NCBI RefSeq assembly: GCF_017996735.1
Contig: NZ_JAGOGJ010000073.1
Coordinates: forward strand, 1-32,599
Direction of reading: 5' to 3'
Origin: Niveispirillum sp.
GTDB taxonomy: Bacteria; Pseudomonadota; Alphaproteobacteria; Azospirillales; Azospirillaceae
Length of the DNA stretch: 32,599 nucleotides
The notes below the pieces were generated by a model that was not told the origin of the DNA, did no database searches, and was given only the letters and a program-made list of their open reading frames with translations. Numbering within the stretch: position 1 is the first letter of the stretch; every line of letters starts with the position of its first letter. Made by a program: the position numbers and the translations under genes. This document shows positions 17,304-25,385 of this stretch, in pieces.

Positions 17304-18143
17304 TCAGAATCTCAGCTTGGTCGCCAGCTTCAGCGCCGTGCCGCCATCTTGCGACCAGCTCATATCGGCGTTCAGCTTCATGCGGTCCACCCGGATGATG
17401 GGGAATGGCGCCTCCAGCCCTACACTGCCACCCGTGTCCGCCACCTGCGCCTTCATGGCCGTCAGGCCGGTCAGATCGGAGACGAGGCTGCCCACCCGTG
17501 GCCGGTATTCCATACCCAGGTTCGGCCCCGCCTGTTCCGTGCCCAGCGCCACCATGCCCGCCGTGACGCGCCAGCCCTGCTGGCCGGCGGCACAGGCGCT
17601 GCCCCAACTGGTCTGGACACTGCCCGTCAGGGCGCCGAAGCCGCCCGCCATGTCGCCGGAAACGGAATTGGGCAGCCAGGTCTGGTCACAGCCGCGCGTC
17701 AGGCGCAGAGACTGGCGCATGCCCTCCGTCCCCATGCGCATGCCGACCTTGCTGTCCAGGCCCAGGGCGCGTAGCTGCGCATCGGCGGCCACGCCCGCCA
17801 TCTGATAGCTGCGCGGGTTGGCCGCCACACGAAGGGGGGTAGCCCCGGCCACCGGCGGCGTATCGCCGGTAAAGCGGGCCAGCGCCCCGTCATAGATCCG
17901 GCCGATCCAGTCGGTTAGCGTCGCCATCATGGCCTTGCGCCCCTCCACCGGGTCAGATGCGACCAGGGGTGCCTCCGTCACGGAGGTGGGAAGGCTGAGC
18001 AGCGAGCCGGCCACATATTGGGTAGATGGAGCGGTAATGCCGTTGAAACGGATGGCAAAGATCGTGGGCTGCGTGGCCTCCGCCAGGGCGGGCGCGGTGG
18101 ACAGCAGCGACAGCATCGCCAACAGACCGGCCTTTGTCCGCAT
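17304..18143 (-). CDS. Exported protein of unknown function, outer-membrane-like C-terminus
   Basis: 279 residues. GGGGAGGG six bases before the ATG at 18143 fixes the start, though the frame is open further upstream. A signal peptide (MRTKAGLLAMLSLLSTAPALA) is clear. The rest is rich in Gly, Ser and Thr, has two cysteines that could form a disulfide (RGCDQTW and GSACAAG), and ends in alternating hydrophobic segments finishing LKLATKLRF. A C-terminal Phe after such strands suggests an outer-membrane beta protein, but the pattern is too short for a confident barrel call. I do not recognise the family. Confidence 0.72.
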   Translation of the reverse strand: MRTKAGLLAMLSLLSTAPALAEATQPTIFAIRFNGITAPSTQYVAGSLLSLPTSVTEAPLVASDPVEGRKAMMATLTDWIGRIYDGALARFTGDTPPVAGATPLRVAANPRSYQMAGVAADAQLRALGLDSKVGMRMGTEGMRQSLRLTRGCDQTWLPNSVSGDMAGGFGALTGSVQTSWGSACAAGQQGWRVTAGMVALGTEQAGPNLGMEYRPRVGSLVSDLTGLTAMKAQVADTGGSVGLEAPFPIIRVDRMKLNADMSWSQDGGTALKLATKLRF

Positions 18144-18325
18144 GCTCACCCTCCCCGCTAAATCCCGAACAGCGTACCGGACCGATCCGGCAACACGCTG
18201 TGACAAAGCAACCGCCCCCATGGAACAATCGAATAGTAGGATAATAAGGCGATACCAGGGCGGCGCAACCTATCTTGCCCGCGAAACCATGGCGATTTCA
18301 CGGCCTTATCCGGGGTAGCCCGAAT

Positions 18326-18354
18326 GAAAAAGGGCGGACCCAAAGGCCCGCCCC
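18326..18354 (-). terminator. Rho-independent terminator of lepA
   Basis: GGGCGG (18332-18337) pairs with CCGCCC (18348-18353). CC/GG extends the stem past one mismatch, with a CAAA loop. On the minus strand it is followed by TTTTT. It lies about 28 bp past the lepA stop. Confidence 0.8.
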
Positions 18355-18381
18355 TGCACCGTTCCAGCCTGTCGGCCGGGA

Positions 18382-20184
18382 TCAGTTGTCACCCATCTTG
18401 AGCGCCGCGATGAAAGCGCTTTGCGGGATTTCGACCTCGCCGAACTGCCGCATGCGCTTCTTGCCTTCCTTCTGCTTGTCCAGCAGCTTGCGCTTGCGGC
18501 TGATGTCGCCACCATAGCACTTGGCCAGCACGTCCTTGCGCATGGCCGCGATGGTCTCGCGCGCCACGACCTTGGCGCCGATGGCGGCCTGGATGGGAAT
18601 CTTGAACAGGTGGCGGGGGATCAGGTCCTTCAACCGCTCGCAAAGCTGACGGCCACGATATTCGGCCTGGCTGCGGTGGACGATCATGGACAGGGCGTCC
18701 ACCGGCTCGGAATTGACCAGAATCGACATCTTGACCAGGTCGCCCTCGCGATATTCCTCAAGCTGATAGTCAAAGCTGGCATAACCGCGGCTGATCGATT
18801 TCAGCCGGTCATAGAAATCGAACACGACCTCGTTCAGCGGCAGCTCATAGACGATCATCGCCCGGCCGCCGACATAGGTCAGGTCCTTCTGAATACCGCG
18901 CCGTTCGGTGCACAGAGCCAGCACGCCGCCCAGATATTCGTCCGGCAGCATGATGGTAGCCTTGATCCACGGCTCCTGAATATGATCGATGCGCACCACA
19001 TCCGGCATGTCGGCCGGGTTGTGCATGTCGATGACCTTGCCGTCGGTCATATGCAGCTTGTACACGACCGACGGGGCCGTCGTGATCAGATCCAGGTCGA
19101 ATTCACGCTCCAGCCGCTCCTGGATGATCTCCAGATGCAGCAGACCCAGGAAGCCGCAGCGGAAGCCGAAGCCCAGGGCCGCACTGCTTTCCGTCTCGTA
19201 CTGGAAGCTTGCATCATTCAGCGCCAGCCTGCCCAAACTGTCGCGCAGATGCTCGAACTCGGCCGCATCCGACGGGAACAGGCCGCAGAACACCACGGGG
19301 ATGGACGGCTTGAACCCGGCCAGGGCGGCGGGCGCCAGCCGGCGCTCCTCCGTGATCGTATCGCCGACCTTGGTGTCGCGGATATCCTTGATGGCGGCGG
19401 TGATAAACCCCATCTCGCCCGGCCCCAGCTTTTCCAGGGCGATCTTCTTGGGCGTGAAGATACCCACGCGATCCAGATCACGCGTGGCACCGGTGGCCAT
19501 GAAGCGCACCTTCTGGCCCAGCTTCAACTCGCCATTGACCACGCGCACCAGGATGACAACACCCAGATAGGCATCGTACCAGCTATCCACGATCAGGGCC
19601 TGAAGTGGCGCATCCTTGTCGCCCTTGGGCGGCGGCAGGCGGGTGACGATGGCTTCCAGCACGCCTTCGATGTTCAGGCCGGTCTTGGCCGAAATCTCCA
19701 CCGCGTCCGACGCATCCAGCCCGATCACATCCTCGATCTGCGCCTTCACACGCGGCACATCGGCGGCCGGCAGGTCCACCTTGTTCAGGATGGGCACGAT
19801 CTCGTGATTGGCATCCAGCGCCTGATAGACATTGGCCAGCGTCTGCGCCTCCACACCCTGGGACGCATCCACCACCAGCAGCGAGCCTTCACAGGCGGCA
19901 AGGCTGCGCGAGACCTCATAGGCGAAGTCGACATGGCCTGGCGTGTCCATCAGGTTCAACTGATAGGTCTCGCCATCCTTGGCCTTATATTCCAGGCGCA
20001 CGGTCTGCGCCTTGATGGTGATCCCGCGCTCCCGCTCGATATCCATATTGTCGAGCAGCTGCGCCTTCATGTCCCGCGCCTCGATGGCGCCGCAGAACTC
20101 GATCAGACGGTCGGCCAGCGTCGACTTGCCATGGTCGATATGGGCGATGATGGAGAAGTTACGGATCTTCGACAGGTCGGTCAT
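18382..20184 (-). CDS. lepA: Elongation factor 4 (LepA, ribosomal back-translocase GTPase)
   Basis: 600 residues, the standard length. All GTPase motifs are present: G1 AHIDHGKST, G2 with ERERGITIKAQ, G3 DTPGHVDF, G4 NKVDLP and G5 SAKTG. The C-terminal LepA-specific domain is complete (FKIPIQAAIGAKVVARE and the lysine-rich SRKRKLLDKQKEGKKRMRQ). LepA acts on the ribosome and is linked to translation under ionic or acid stress and to 30S assembly. The start at 20184 (MTDLSKIRNFSIIAHIDHGK) matches homologs; the frame runs upstream to 20355 but that part is not conserved. The downstream terminator makes it a single-gene unit. Confidence 0.98.
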   Translation of the reverse strand: MTDLSKIRNFSIIAHIDHGKSTLADRLIEFCGAIEARDMKAQLLDNMDIERERGITIKAQTVRLEYKAKDGETYQLNLMDTPGHVDFAYEVSRSLAACEGSLLVVDASQGVEAQTLANVYQALDANHEIVPILNKVDLPAADVPRVKAQIEDVIGLDASDAVEISAKTGLNIEGVLEAIVTRLPPPKGDKDAPLQALIVDSWYDAYLGVVILVRVVNGELKLGQKVRFMATGATRDLDRVGIFTPKKIALEKLGPGEMGFITAAIKDIRDTKVGDTITEERRLAPAALAGFKPSIPVVFCGLFPSDAAEFEHLRDSLGRLALNDASFQYETESSAALGFGFRCGFLGLLHLEIIQERLEREFDLDLITTAPSVVYKLHMTDGKVIDMHNPADMPDVVRIDHIQEPWIKATIMLPDEYLGGVLALCTERRGIQKDLTYVGGRAMIVYELPLNEVVFDFYDRLKSISRGYASFDYQLEEYREGDLVKMSILVNSEPVDALSMIVHRSQAEYRGRQLCERLKDLIPRHLFKIPIQAAIGAKVVARETIAAMRKDVLAKCYGGDISRKRKLLDKQKEGKKRMRQFGEVEIPQSAFIAALKMGDN

Positions 20185-20473
20185 GGACTCAGTAGCGCCA
20201 GGATGAAGGATTGCGGCGCAAGATAGGGGGCCGATGGCGTTCTGGCAATGACTGTGCGGGTTTGCGGGCGGCAGGGGTGGTGTGCAAGGAGGCCGGACAA
20301 GCCTGTCGCCGTCAATCGCCACCCGCACAAAGGCTACCACAAGGTCAGAATACACACAAAAGGGGTTAATTCCGCTGGCTTCATCCCTATATGCCCATGG
20401 ACTTCCCTCCAGACAGTGGATTTTCCGCGATCACGCGGGCTTCACGGATAAGTGAATTTGGAAAGGAATATCC
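20185..20473. other. Divergent intergenic region between lepA and the MscS-family gene
   Basis: It must hold promoters for both directions. A small hairpin CCGCG-ATCA-CGCGG lies about 35 bp upstream of the channel gene. No other structured signal was recognised. Confidence 0.35.
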
Positions 20474-21739
20474 ATGGTGCCGGATTATATTCATGATTTC
20501 CTGATTGAGTATGATGCATTGCTGCGCACGGGCGGTGGCCTGATCATTCTGATATTGTCGGCCTGGATCACCAATTCTGTGGTGAAGAAGCTGGTACTCA
20601 GCCTGATCCGCCGCGGCCTGTCCATGACGCGCTATGGCAATGACGAGGTGCTGGCGCAGCAGCGGCTGATCCCGCGTCTGGCCAATGTCATGCCGGCCCT
20701 GGTGATCATGGTCGGGATCAATCTGATCGCCGGTTTGCCCGGGGCGCTGGTCCTGGTCGTGCGTAATGTCTGTGCCGCCTTCATCATCTTGACCTTGGCC
20801 ATGGCGGTCAGCGCCCTGTTGAACATCGTCATCGTCGTTTATGGCCGCCGGCCGGATGCGCATCGCAAGCCGATCAAGGGCTACGTGCAACTGGTGAAGT
20901 TGGTGGTGTTCGCCGTTGCCGCCGTACTGGCCATTGCCGCGCTGATGGACCGCTCGCCGCTGATCCTGCTGTCGGGTGTCGGCGCGCTGGCCGCTGTCCT
21001 GATGCTGGTGTTTCAGGATACGCTGCTGTCGCTGGTGGCCAGTGTGCAGATCTCGTCGGGCGACTTGCTGCGCGTGGGCGACTGGATCGAGATGCCGCAG
21101 ATGAATGCCGATGGCGACGTGATCGACATCGCCCTGCACACGGTAAAGGTCCAGAACTGGGACAAGACCATCACCACCCTGCCCACCCGCAAGCTGATTT
21201 CCGAGCCTTTCAAGAACTGGCGCGGTATGCAGGAATCGGGCGGGCGGCGCATCAAGCGCTCCCTGTTCCTGGACCAGACCAGCGTGCGTTTCCTGACGGC
21301 GCAGGAGGTGGCAAAACTGCGCCGGTTCCGCGTGCTGGCCGATTATCTGGGGAATAAGGAAAAGGAACTGGCGCAGTGGAACGGCAAGCTGGACGAGGGT
21401 GACCAGTATAATGCCCGCCGCCTGACCAACCTGGGCACCTTCCGCGCCTATCTGCAGAACTATCTGCGCCACCATCCGGGCATCCACCAGAACATGACGC
21501 TGCTGGTCCGCCATATGGCGCCGACATCGGAAGGCCTGCCGATGGAGATCTACTGCTTCACCAACACCGTCGCCTGGGTCAATTATGAGGCGATCCAGGC
21601 CGATATCTTCGACCATCTGCTGGCGATCATGCCGGAATTCGGCCTGCGCGTGTTCCAGAGCCCCAGCGGGTCCGACCTGCAACAGGTCAGCGCCGGCTTC
21701 GCCCTGCCGCCCCTGCGCGCCGCCAACGAAGGGGCATAA
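20474..21739 (+). CDS. Mechanosensitive ion channel, YbdG (MscM) type
   Basis: 421 residues, close to the 415 of E. coli YbdG. Four to five hydrophobic segments fill residues 20-180. The pore-lining helix and the MscS beta domain follow (SGVGALAAVLMLVFQDTL, then SSGDLLRVGDWIEMPQMNADGDV and FKNWRGM). The long insert near residues 265-330, rich in charged residues (RRFRVLADYLGNKEKELAQW), is a mark of the YbdG group, which gives low-conductance mechanosensitive activity and protects from mild hypo-osmotic shock. AAGGA lies seven bases before the ATG. The assignment to the subgroup rests on length and the insert. Confidence 0.9.
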   Translation: MVPDYIHDFLIEYDALLRTGGGLIILILSAWITNSVVKKLVLSLIRRGLSMTRYGNDEVLAQQRLIPRLANVMPALVIMVGINLIAGLPGALVLVVRNVCAAFIILTLAMAVSALLNIVIVVYGRRPDAHRKPIKGYVQLVKLVVFAVAAVLAIAALMDRSPLILLSGVGALAAVLMLVFQDTLLSLVASVQISSGDLLRVGDWIEMPQMNADGDVIDIALHTVKVQNWDKTITTLPTRKLISEPFKNWRGMQESGGRRIKRSLFLDQTSVRFLTAQEVAKLRRFRVLADYLGNKEKELAQWNGKLDEGDQYNARRLTNLGTFRAYLQNYLRHHPGIHQNMTLLVRHMAPTSEGLPMEIYCFTNTVAWVNYEAIQADIFDHLLAIMPEFGLRVFQSPSGSDLQQVSAGFALPPLRAANEGA

Positions 21740-21742
21740 GTT

Positions 21743-21766
21743 TGGGGGGGGCACCGCCTCCCCCCG
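21743..21766. terminator. Weak GC hairpin between convergent genes
   Basis: A run of eight G (21744-21751) can pair with six C (21760-21765). No T tract follows closely on either strand, so termination function is uncertain. It lies between the convergent stops at 21739 and 21773. Confidence 0.35.
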
Positions 21767-21772
21767 AGCACC

Positions 21773-22822
21773 TTATTTTGCTTGTTCCTTCAGCATCTGC
21801 TTACGTTTTTCCGCCAGCGGGGAGACGTAACCCGGCACCTCCGGCGGTACATCCTCGGCATAGGCTTCCAGGGTGCCGCGCACGCCCTCATCAGGCCCAT
21901 CGGTCGGTTCCTCAAGAAGGTCGGGCCGGTCGCGTTCCACCCGCTTCAGCACCGATTTCGGGATATCCTCTACCGTGCCGGTAATCTTATAGCTGTGCAT
22001 GCGGCCCATCAGCACGCCATGCACCCCGCTCTGCCCCATGCGCATCCAGGGCCACCAGGGGGCCTGACGCATGAAACCGGCATGGAAACGCGCGGACGGC
22101 AGCGACCGGTCGTCGATCTCCGCCGTTGGCGTGAACAGGGTGAAATGTTCGGACGGGTTGACGCGCTTTCCCGTCGACGCCTTGGGCCAGCCTTCCGGCG
22201 TCACCGGGTTGGTATATTCATGCGCGTAATCCCAGCTCAACAGATACTGGTCGCCGATCCGCTGCCAGGGCAGCAGGAAAGGTTTGCCCTTCTGGCTCTT
22301 GGTGCCCCCCTTGGTGCCAAGGTCGTTATTCACCGTCTCGCTGTCGCCCACCCGGAACACCTTCTGTTCCAGGGTCAGGGTGCCGCGCCAGCGGTCATTC
22401 AGGAAGGGGAAGACCTCCACCCGTTCCCCGGTCCAGGGATTGTCCCAATGATCGATGATTTCGCCCGTCGCCAGATCGGTGAAATAGCCGCATTCCTTGC
22501 CCAGCACCTTCAGCGACCCGTCCGGCTGCACGATGTTGCGGTTATTGCCGAAGCCGCAATAGCCGAACAGCGGCACCGCGCGCTTGTCGCCCACGATGGC
22601 ATATTGCACGCCCTGATATCCCGACAGCACGGCCCTGGGGCCCAGTGTGCCCCACATCTTGCCGAACCCGTACAGGTTCTCTCTGGGGTCCATGATATCC
22701 AGGGGACGCAGGCTGCCCTTGGCTTGGCGGGGATCGGCACCAAAGGCCGGCACCGATGCCGCCATCGCGCCCATCCCGGCCATGCCGGAAAAGATCGACC
22801 GCCGGCTGAGGGATTTGAACAT
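21773..22822 (-). CDS. DUF1838 family exported protein
   Basis: 349 residues from the ATG at 22822, chosen because AGGAAG stands just before it; an ATG at 22837 would add five residues. The N-terminus MFKSLSRRSIFSGMAGMGAM is a twin-arginine-like signal (SRRSIFS) with a hydrophobic stretch ending in VPAFGA. The body fits DUF1838: LDIMDPRENLYGFGKMWGTL near the start, GYFTDLATGEIIDHWDNPWTG in the middle and RQAPWWPWMRMGQSG late. The molecular function of the family is unknown. It is divergent from the ECF42 module and convergent with the channel gene. Confidence 0.85.
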   Translation of the reverse strand: MFKSLSRRSIFSGMAGMGAMAASVPAFGADPRQAKGSLRPLDIMDPRENLYGFGKMWGTLGPRAVLSGYQGVQYAIVGDKRAVPLFGYCGFGNNRNIVQPDGSLKVLGKECGYFTDLATGEIIDHWDNPWTGERVEVFPFLNDRWRGTLTLEQKVFRVGDSETVNNDLGTKGGTKSQKGKPFLLPWQRIGDQYLLSWDYAHEYTNPVTPEGWPKASTGKRVNPSEHFTLFTPTAEIDDRSLPSARFHAGFMRQAPWWPWMRMGQSGVHGVLMGRMHSYKITGTVEDIPKSVLKRVERDRPDLLEEPTDGPDEGVRGTLEAYAEDVPPEVPGYVSPLAEKRKQMLKEQAK

Positions 22823-22985
22823 CGCTTCCTGGATCATGGCCTTACCCGTTTGTGATTGTCGCCAGAACCGGTCATGCCGGTCCGGCCAAAACCATCAGGC
22901 CCGATGGTTCGGCGGGTGAAGCGGTGATGTCGGGCCTATCCGCCCGTCGGGGATAGTGCCGGTGACGGATTTTTCTGAAATCGGA

Positions 22986-23013
22986 TGTCGGCGCGCGGCA
23001 TACTTCCTCGTCC
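22986..23013 (+). promoter_or_regulatory. Candidate ECF42 promoter before the YCII-sigma operon
   Basis: TGTCGG (22986-22991), a 17-base spacer, then CGTCC (23009-23013). The same hexamer, spacing and pentamer recur before the VOC gene at 24677-24704. The pattern agrees with the TGTCG-type -35 known for ECF42 sigma factors, as I recall it. Confidence 0.72.
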
Positions 23014-23038
23014 TATGAAAACGAAGGGAGGCCCGATC

Positions 23039-23416
23039 ATGCTGTACGCCATTCTTTGCTATAACGAGGAAGATTATGTCGGCGCCTGGACGCCGGAAGA
23101 AGACGCCATCGTCATGGACCGGCTGGGCAAGGTGCAGCAGGGCTGGGCGGACAAGGGCAAGCTGGGGCCCGTCGCCCGCCTAATGCCGACCACCGCCGCC
23201 GCCACCCTGCGCAAGGGCAAGGAGGAGCCGCTGATCCTGGACGGCCCCTTCGCGGAGACGAAGGAGCAGCTTCTGGGCTTCTACATCGTCGATTGTGAGG
23301 GGCTGGAGGAGGCGCTGGACAAGGCGCGGGAGCTGGCCGCCGCCAATCCGGGCAAGGGCTGCTATGAAATCCGGCCCGTGGCCCTGTTCATGCCGGGGGG
23401 GCCGCTGTCGCCATGA
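23039..23416 (+). CDS. YCII-related (DGPF domain) protein
   Basis: 125 residues. The pattern MLYAILCYNEEDYVGAWTPEE followed by ILDGPFAETKEQLLGFYIVDC is the DGPF form of the YCII family. In ECF42 sigma-factor loci one or more such genes accompany the sigma factor and are its main regulon; they are not classical anti-sigma factors, and their biochemical role is unknown. GAAGGGAGG precedes the ATG at 23039 by about eight bases, which decides against the in-frame ATG at 23015. Its stop overlaps the sigma-factor start as ATGA, giving translational coupling. Confidence 0.92.
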   Translation: MLYAILCYNEEDYVGAWTPEEDAIVMDRLGKVQQGWADKGKLGPVARLMPTTAAATLRKGKEEPLILDGPFAETKEQLLGFYIVDCEGLEEALDKARELAAANPGKGCYEIRPVALFMPGGPLSP

Positions 23417-24660
23417 GCACGGACACAGGCTGGATCAACGCCGCCCTGGCGGCGGCCCGGCCCCAGGCGGTGGGGGCGCTGCTGCGCTATTTCCGCGATC
23501 TGGACCTGGCGGAGGAGGCGTTTCAGGAGGCGGCGATGCGCGCGCTGTTCGCCTGGCCCAGGAACGGGCCGCCGCGCGACACCGCCGCCTGGCTGATCAT
23601 GGTCGGCCGTAATGCCGGCATTGACCAGACCCGCGTACGCGCCCGCCATGTCGCCCTGCCCGAGGATGACGCCCCCCTGTCCGACCTGTCGGACCGGGAG
23701 GCGGACATGGTGGGCCGGCTGGACGAGGCGGATTACCGCGACGATGTCCTGCGCCTGCTGTTCATCTGCTGCCATCCCGACCTTCCCGCCACACAGCAGA
23801 TCGCCCTGGCGCTGCGCATCGTGTCGGGCCTGTCGGTGAAGCAGATTGCGCGGGCCTTCCTGGTCGGCGACAGCGCCATGGAACAGCGCATCACCCGCGC
23901 CAAGGCCCGCATCGCCACCAACCCGGTACCGTTCGAGGCGCCGGGGGCTGCCGACCGGCCGGAACGGCTGGGCCCGGTGGCCGCCATGGTCTATCTGATC
24001 TTCAATGAAGGCTACTCGGCAAGTGCGGAGGAACAGCCGGCCCGCGCGCCGCTGTGCGAGGAGGCGATCCGCCTGGGCCGGCTGCTGCTGCGCCTGTTCC
24101 CGGCCGAACCGGAGGTGATGGGGCTGCTGGCCCTGATGTTGTTGCAGCATGCCCGCCGCCCCGCCCGCTTCGCCGCCGATGGGTCGGTGATCCTGCTGGA
24201 GGATCAGGACCGCACCCTCTGGCACCGGCCCGCCATTCATGAAGGGCTGGCCCTGCTGGACAAGGCCGTACGGCACCGCCGTTCCGGCCCCTATCAGATC
24301 CAGGCCGCCATCGCCGCATTGCATGCCCGCGCGACAACCGCCGCCGATACCGATTGGGCACAGATCGACCTGCTCTATGGCGGGCTGGAGACCCTGTCCC
24401 CCTCCCCCGTCGTCACCCTGAACCGCGCCGTCGCGGTGTCGAAGGCGCGGGGTGCGGCGGCGGCACTGGCCATGGTGGAACCGCTGGGCGAGCGGCTGTC
24501 CGGCTATTTCCATTTCCATGGGCTGCGCGGCGGCCTGTTGAAGCAGTTGGGCCGTACCGCAGAAGCCCGCGACGCCTTTGGTCGCGCCATCGCGCTGGCC
24601 CACAGCCCGGCGGAAGCCGCCCATATCCGCCAGATTCTCGACGGTCTGCAGGGACCGTGA
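23413..24660 (+). CDS. ECF42-type RNA polymerase sigma factor with C-terminal extension
   Basis: 415 residues, about twice the size of an ordinary ECF sigma factor. Region 2 covers about 10-75 (FRDLDLAEEAFQEAAMRAL, WLIMVGRNAGIDQTR). Region 4 covers about 108-170 (DVLRLLFICCHPDLPATQQI, LSVKQIARAFLVGDSAMEQR). The rest is the large helical extension typical of this group (PVAAMVYLIFNEGYSAS, LCEEAIRLGRLLLRLFP, and repeat-like helices to the end). In group ECF42 this extension is needed for activity and replaces an anti-sigma factor. It overlaps the YCII gene by four bases. The stimulus for the group is not known with certainty. Confidence 0.93.
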   Translation: MSTDTGWINAALAAARPQAVGALLRYFRDLDLAEEAFQEAAMRALFAWPRNGPPRDTAAWLIMVGRNAGIDQTRVRARHVALPEDDAPLSDLSDREADMVGRLDEADYRDDVLRLLFICCHPDLPATQQIALALRIVSGLSVKQIARAFLVGDSAMEQRITRAKARIATNPVPFEAPGAADRPERLGPVAAMVYLIFNEGYSASAEEQPARAPLCEEAIRLGRLLLRLFPAEPEVMGLLALMLLQHARRPARFAADGSVILLEDQDRTLWHRPAIHEGLALLDKAVRHRRSGPYQIQAAIAALHARATTAADTDWAQIDLLYGGLETLSPSPVVTLNRAVAVSKARGAAAALAMVEPLGERLSGYFHFHGLRGGLLKQLGRTAEARDAFGRAIALAHSPAEAAHIRQILDGLQGP

Positions 24661-24676
24661 ATTTTTTCGGAATCGC

Positions 24677-24704
24677 TGTCGGATCAGGGGCCGGTCAACC
24701 GTCC
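24677..24704 (+). promoter_or_regulatory. Candidate ECF42 promoter before the VOC gene
   Basis: TGTCGG (24677-24682), 17 bases, then CGTCC (24700-24704), identical in both elements and in spacing to the site at 22986-23013. AATCG precedes the -35 in both cases. It begins 17 bases after the sigma-factor stop and gives the VOC gene its own sigma-dependent start. Confidence 0.72.
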
Positions 24705-24742
24705 TTGAGGTATCATCCCTTTCCCGAACCACGGAGGAAACC

Positions 24743-25189
24743 ATGACCGACAGACCCGAATATGCGCACAACACGACCGGCGTCATCCCGCATCTGGTGG
24801 TCAATGGCGCGCGAGAGGCCATCGAGTTCTACATCAAGGCCTTCGGCGCCACCAAGGTCATGGAAATGCCGGCCGAGGATGGCAAGCGCCTGCTGCATGC
24901 GCAATTGATCGTCAATGGCGGCCCGCTGATGCTGTGCGACGATTTCCCCGAATATTGCGGCGGTCAGCCCACCGAATATCCCAAGCGCCCGCCGGTGACC
25001 CTGCATATGGCGGTGGCCGATATCGACGCCGCCTTCGCCCAGGCCGTCGCCGCCGGCGCCGCCGAAGCGATGAAGCCCGCCGACATGTTCTGGGGCGACC
25101 GTTATGGCCAGGTGCGCGATCCGTATGGCCATCTCTGGTCGTTGTCCACGCCCAGCAAGCCGGGTGCCGTCGTCACCAATGGCTGCTGA
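24743..25189 (+). CDS. VOC family protein, PhnB / glyoxalase-like
   Basis: 148 residues with a perfect GGAGGAAACC ribosome-binding site before the ATG. The VOC pattern is clear: VIPHLVVNGAREAIEFYIKAFGA, then MLCDDFPEYCGG, VTLHMAVADIDAAFAQAVAAG and the final DRYGQVRDPYGHLWSL. Candidate metal ligands are His in the first and third strands and Glu/Asp in the last, as in related glyoxalase-fold proteins. The substrate is unknown. Its own copy of the sigma promoter ties it to the YCII-sigma unit. It is distinct in sequence from the other PhnB-like gene at 13305-13697. Confidence 0.9.
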   Translation: MTDRPEYAHNTTGVIPHLVVNGAREAIEFYIKAFGATKVMEMPAEDGKRLLHAQLIVNGGPLMLCDDFPEYCGGQPTEYPKRPPVTLHMAVADIDAAFAQAVAAGAAEAMKPADMFWGDRYGQVRDPYGHLWSLSTPSKPGAVVTNGC

Positions 25190-25196
25190 CCCTACC

Positions 25197-25270
25197 GTCA
25201 CCCGTCAATGTCGCGGGTGACGAGCCGCCCCGCAGGGACCGGGAAACCCATCCCCCGGCCCTGCGGGGCG
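25197..25270. repeat. Two adjacent strong hairpins after the ECF42 module
   Basis: GTCACCCG (25197-25204) pairs with CGGGTGAC (25214-25221). Five bases later a 12-bp perfect stem (25226-25237 with 25259-25270, CGCCCCGCAGGG/CCCTGCGGGGCG) is extended by CCGGG/CCCGG past a one-base bulge. No T tract follows. It could act as a transcript barrier or stabiliser, or be a REP-like element. Confidence 0.6.
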
Positions 25271-25385
25271 ATCCCTGAGCCTTTGCCGATATTGGCCCTG
25301 CCCTGCGACGATTGACGGTTGCGGGCCGCCGGGGCGGCGGGAGAAACTGGCTCGGCCCTACAGACCGGAGACCAGGGACACGCCC

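Noticed and set aside
18421..20226. A 601-codon open frame on the plus strand
   Set aside because: It is the antisense shadow of lepA, with low-complexity composition and no known motif.
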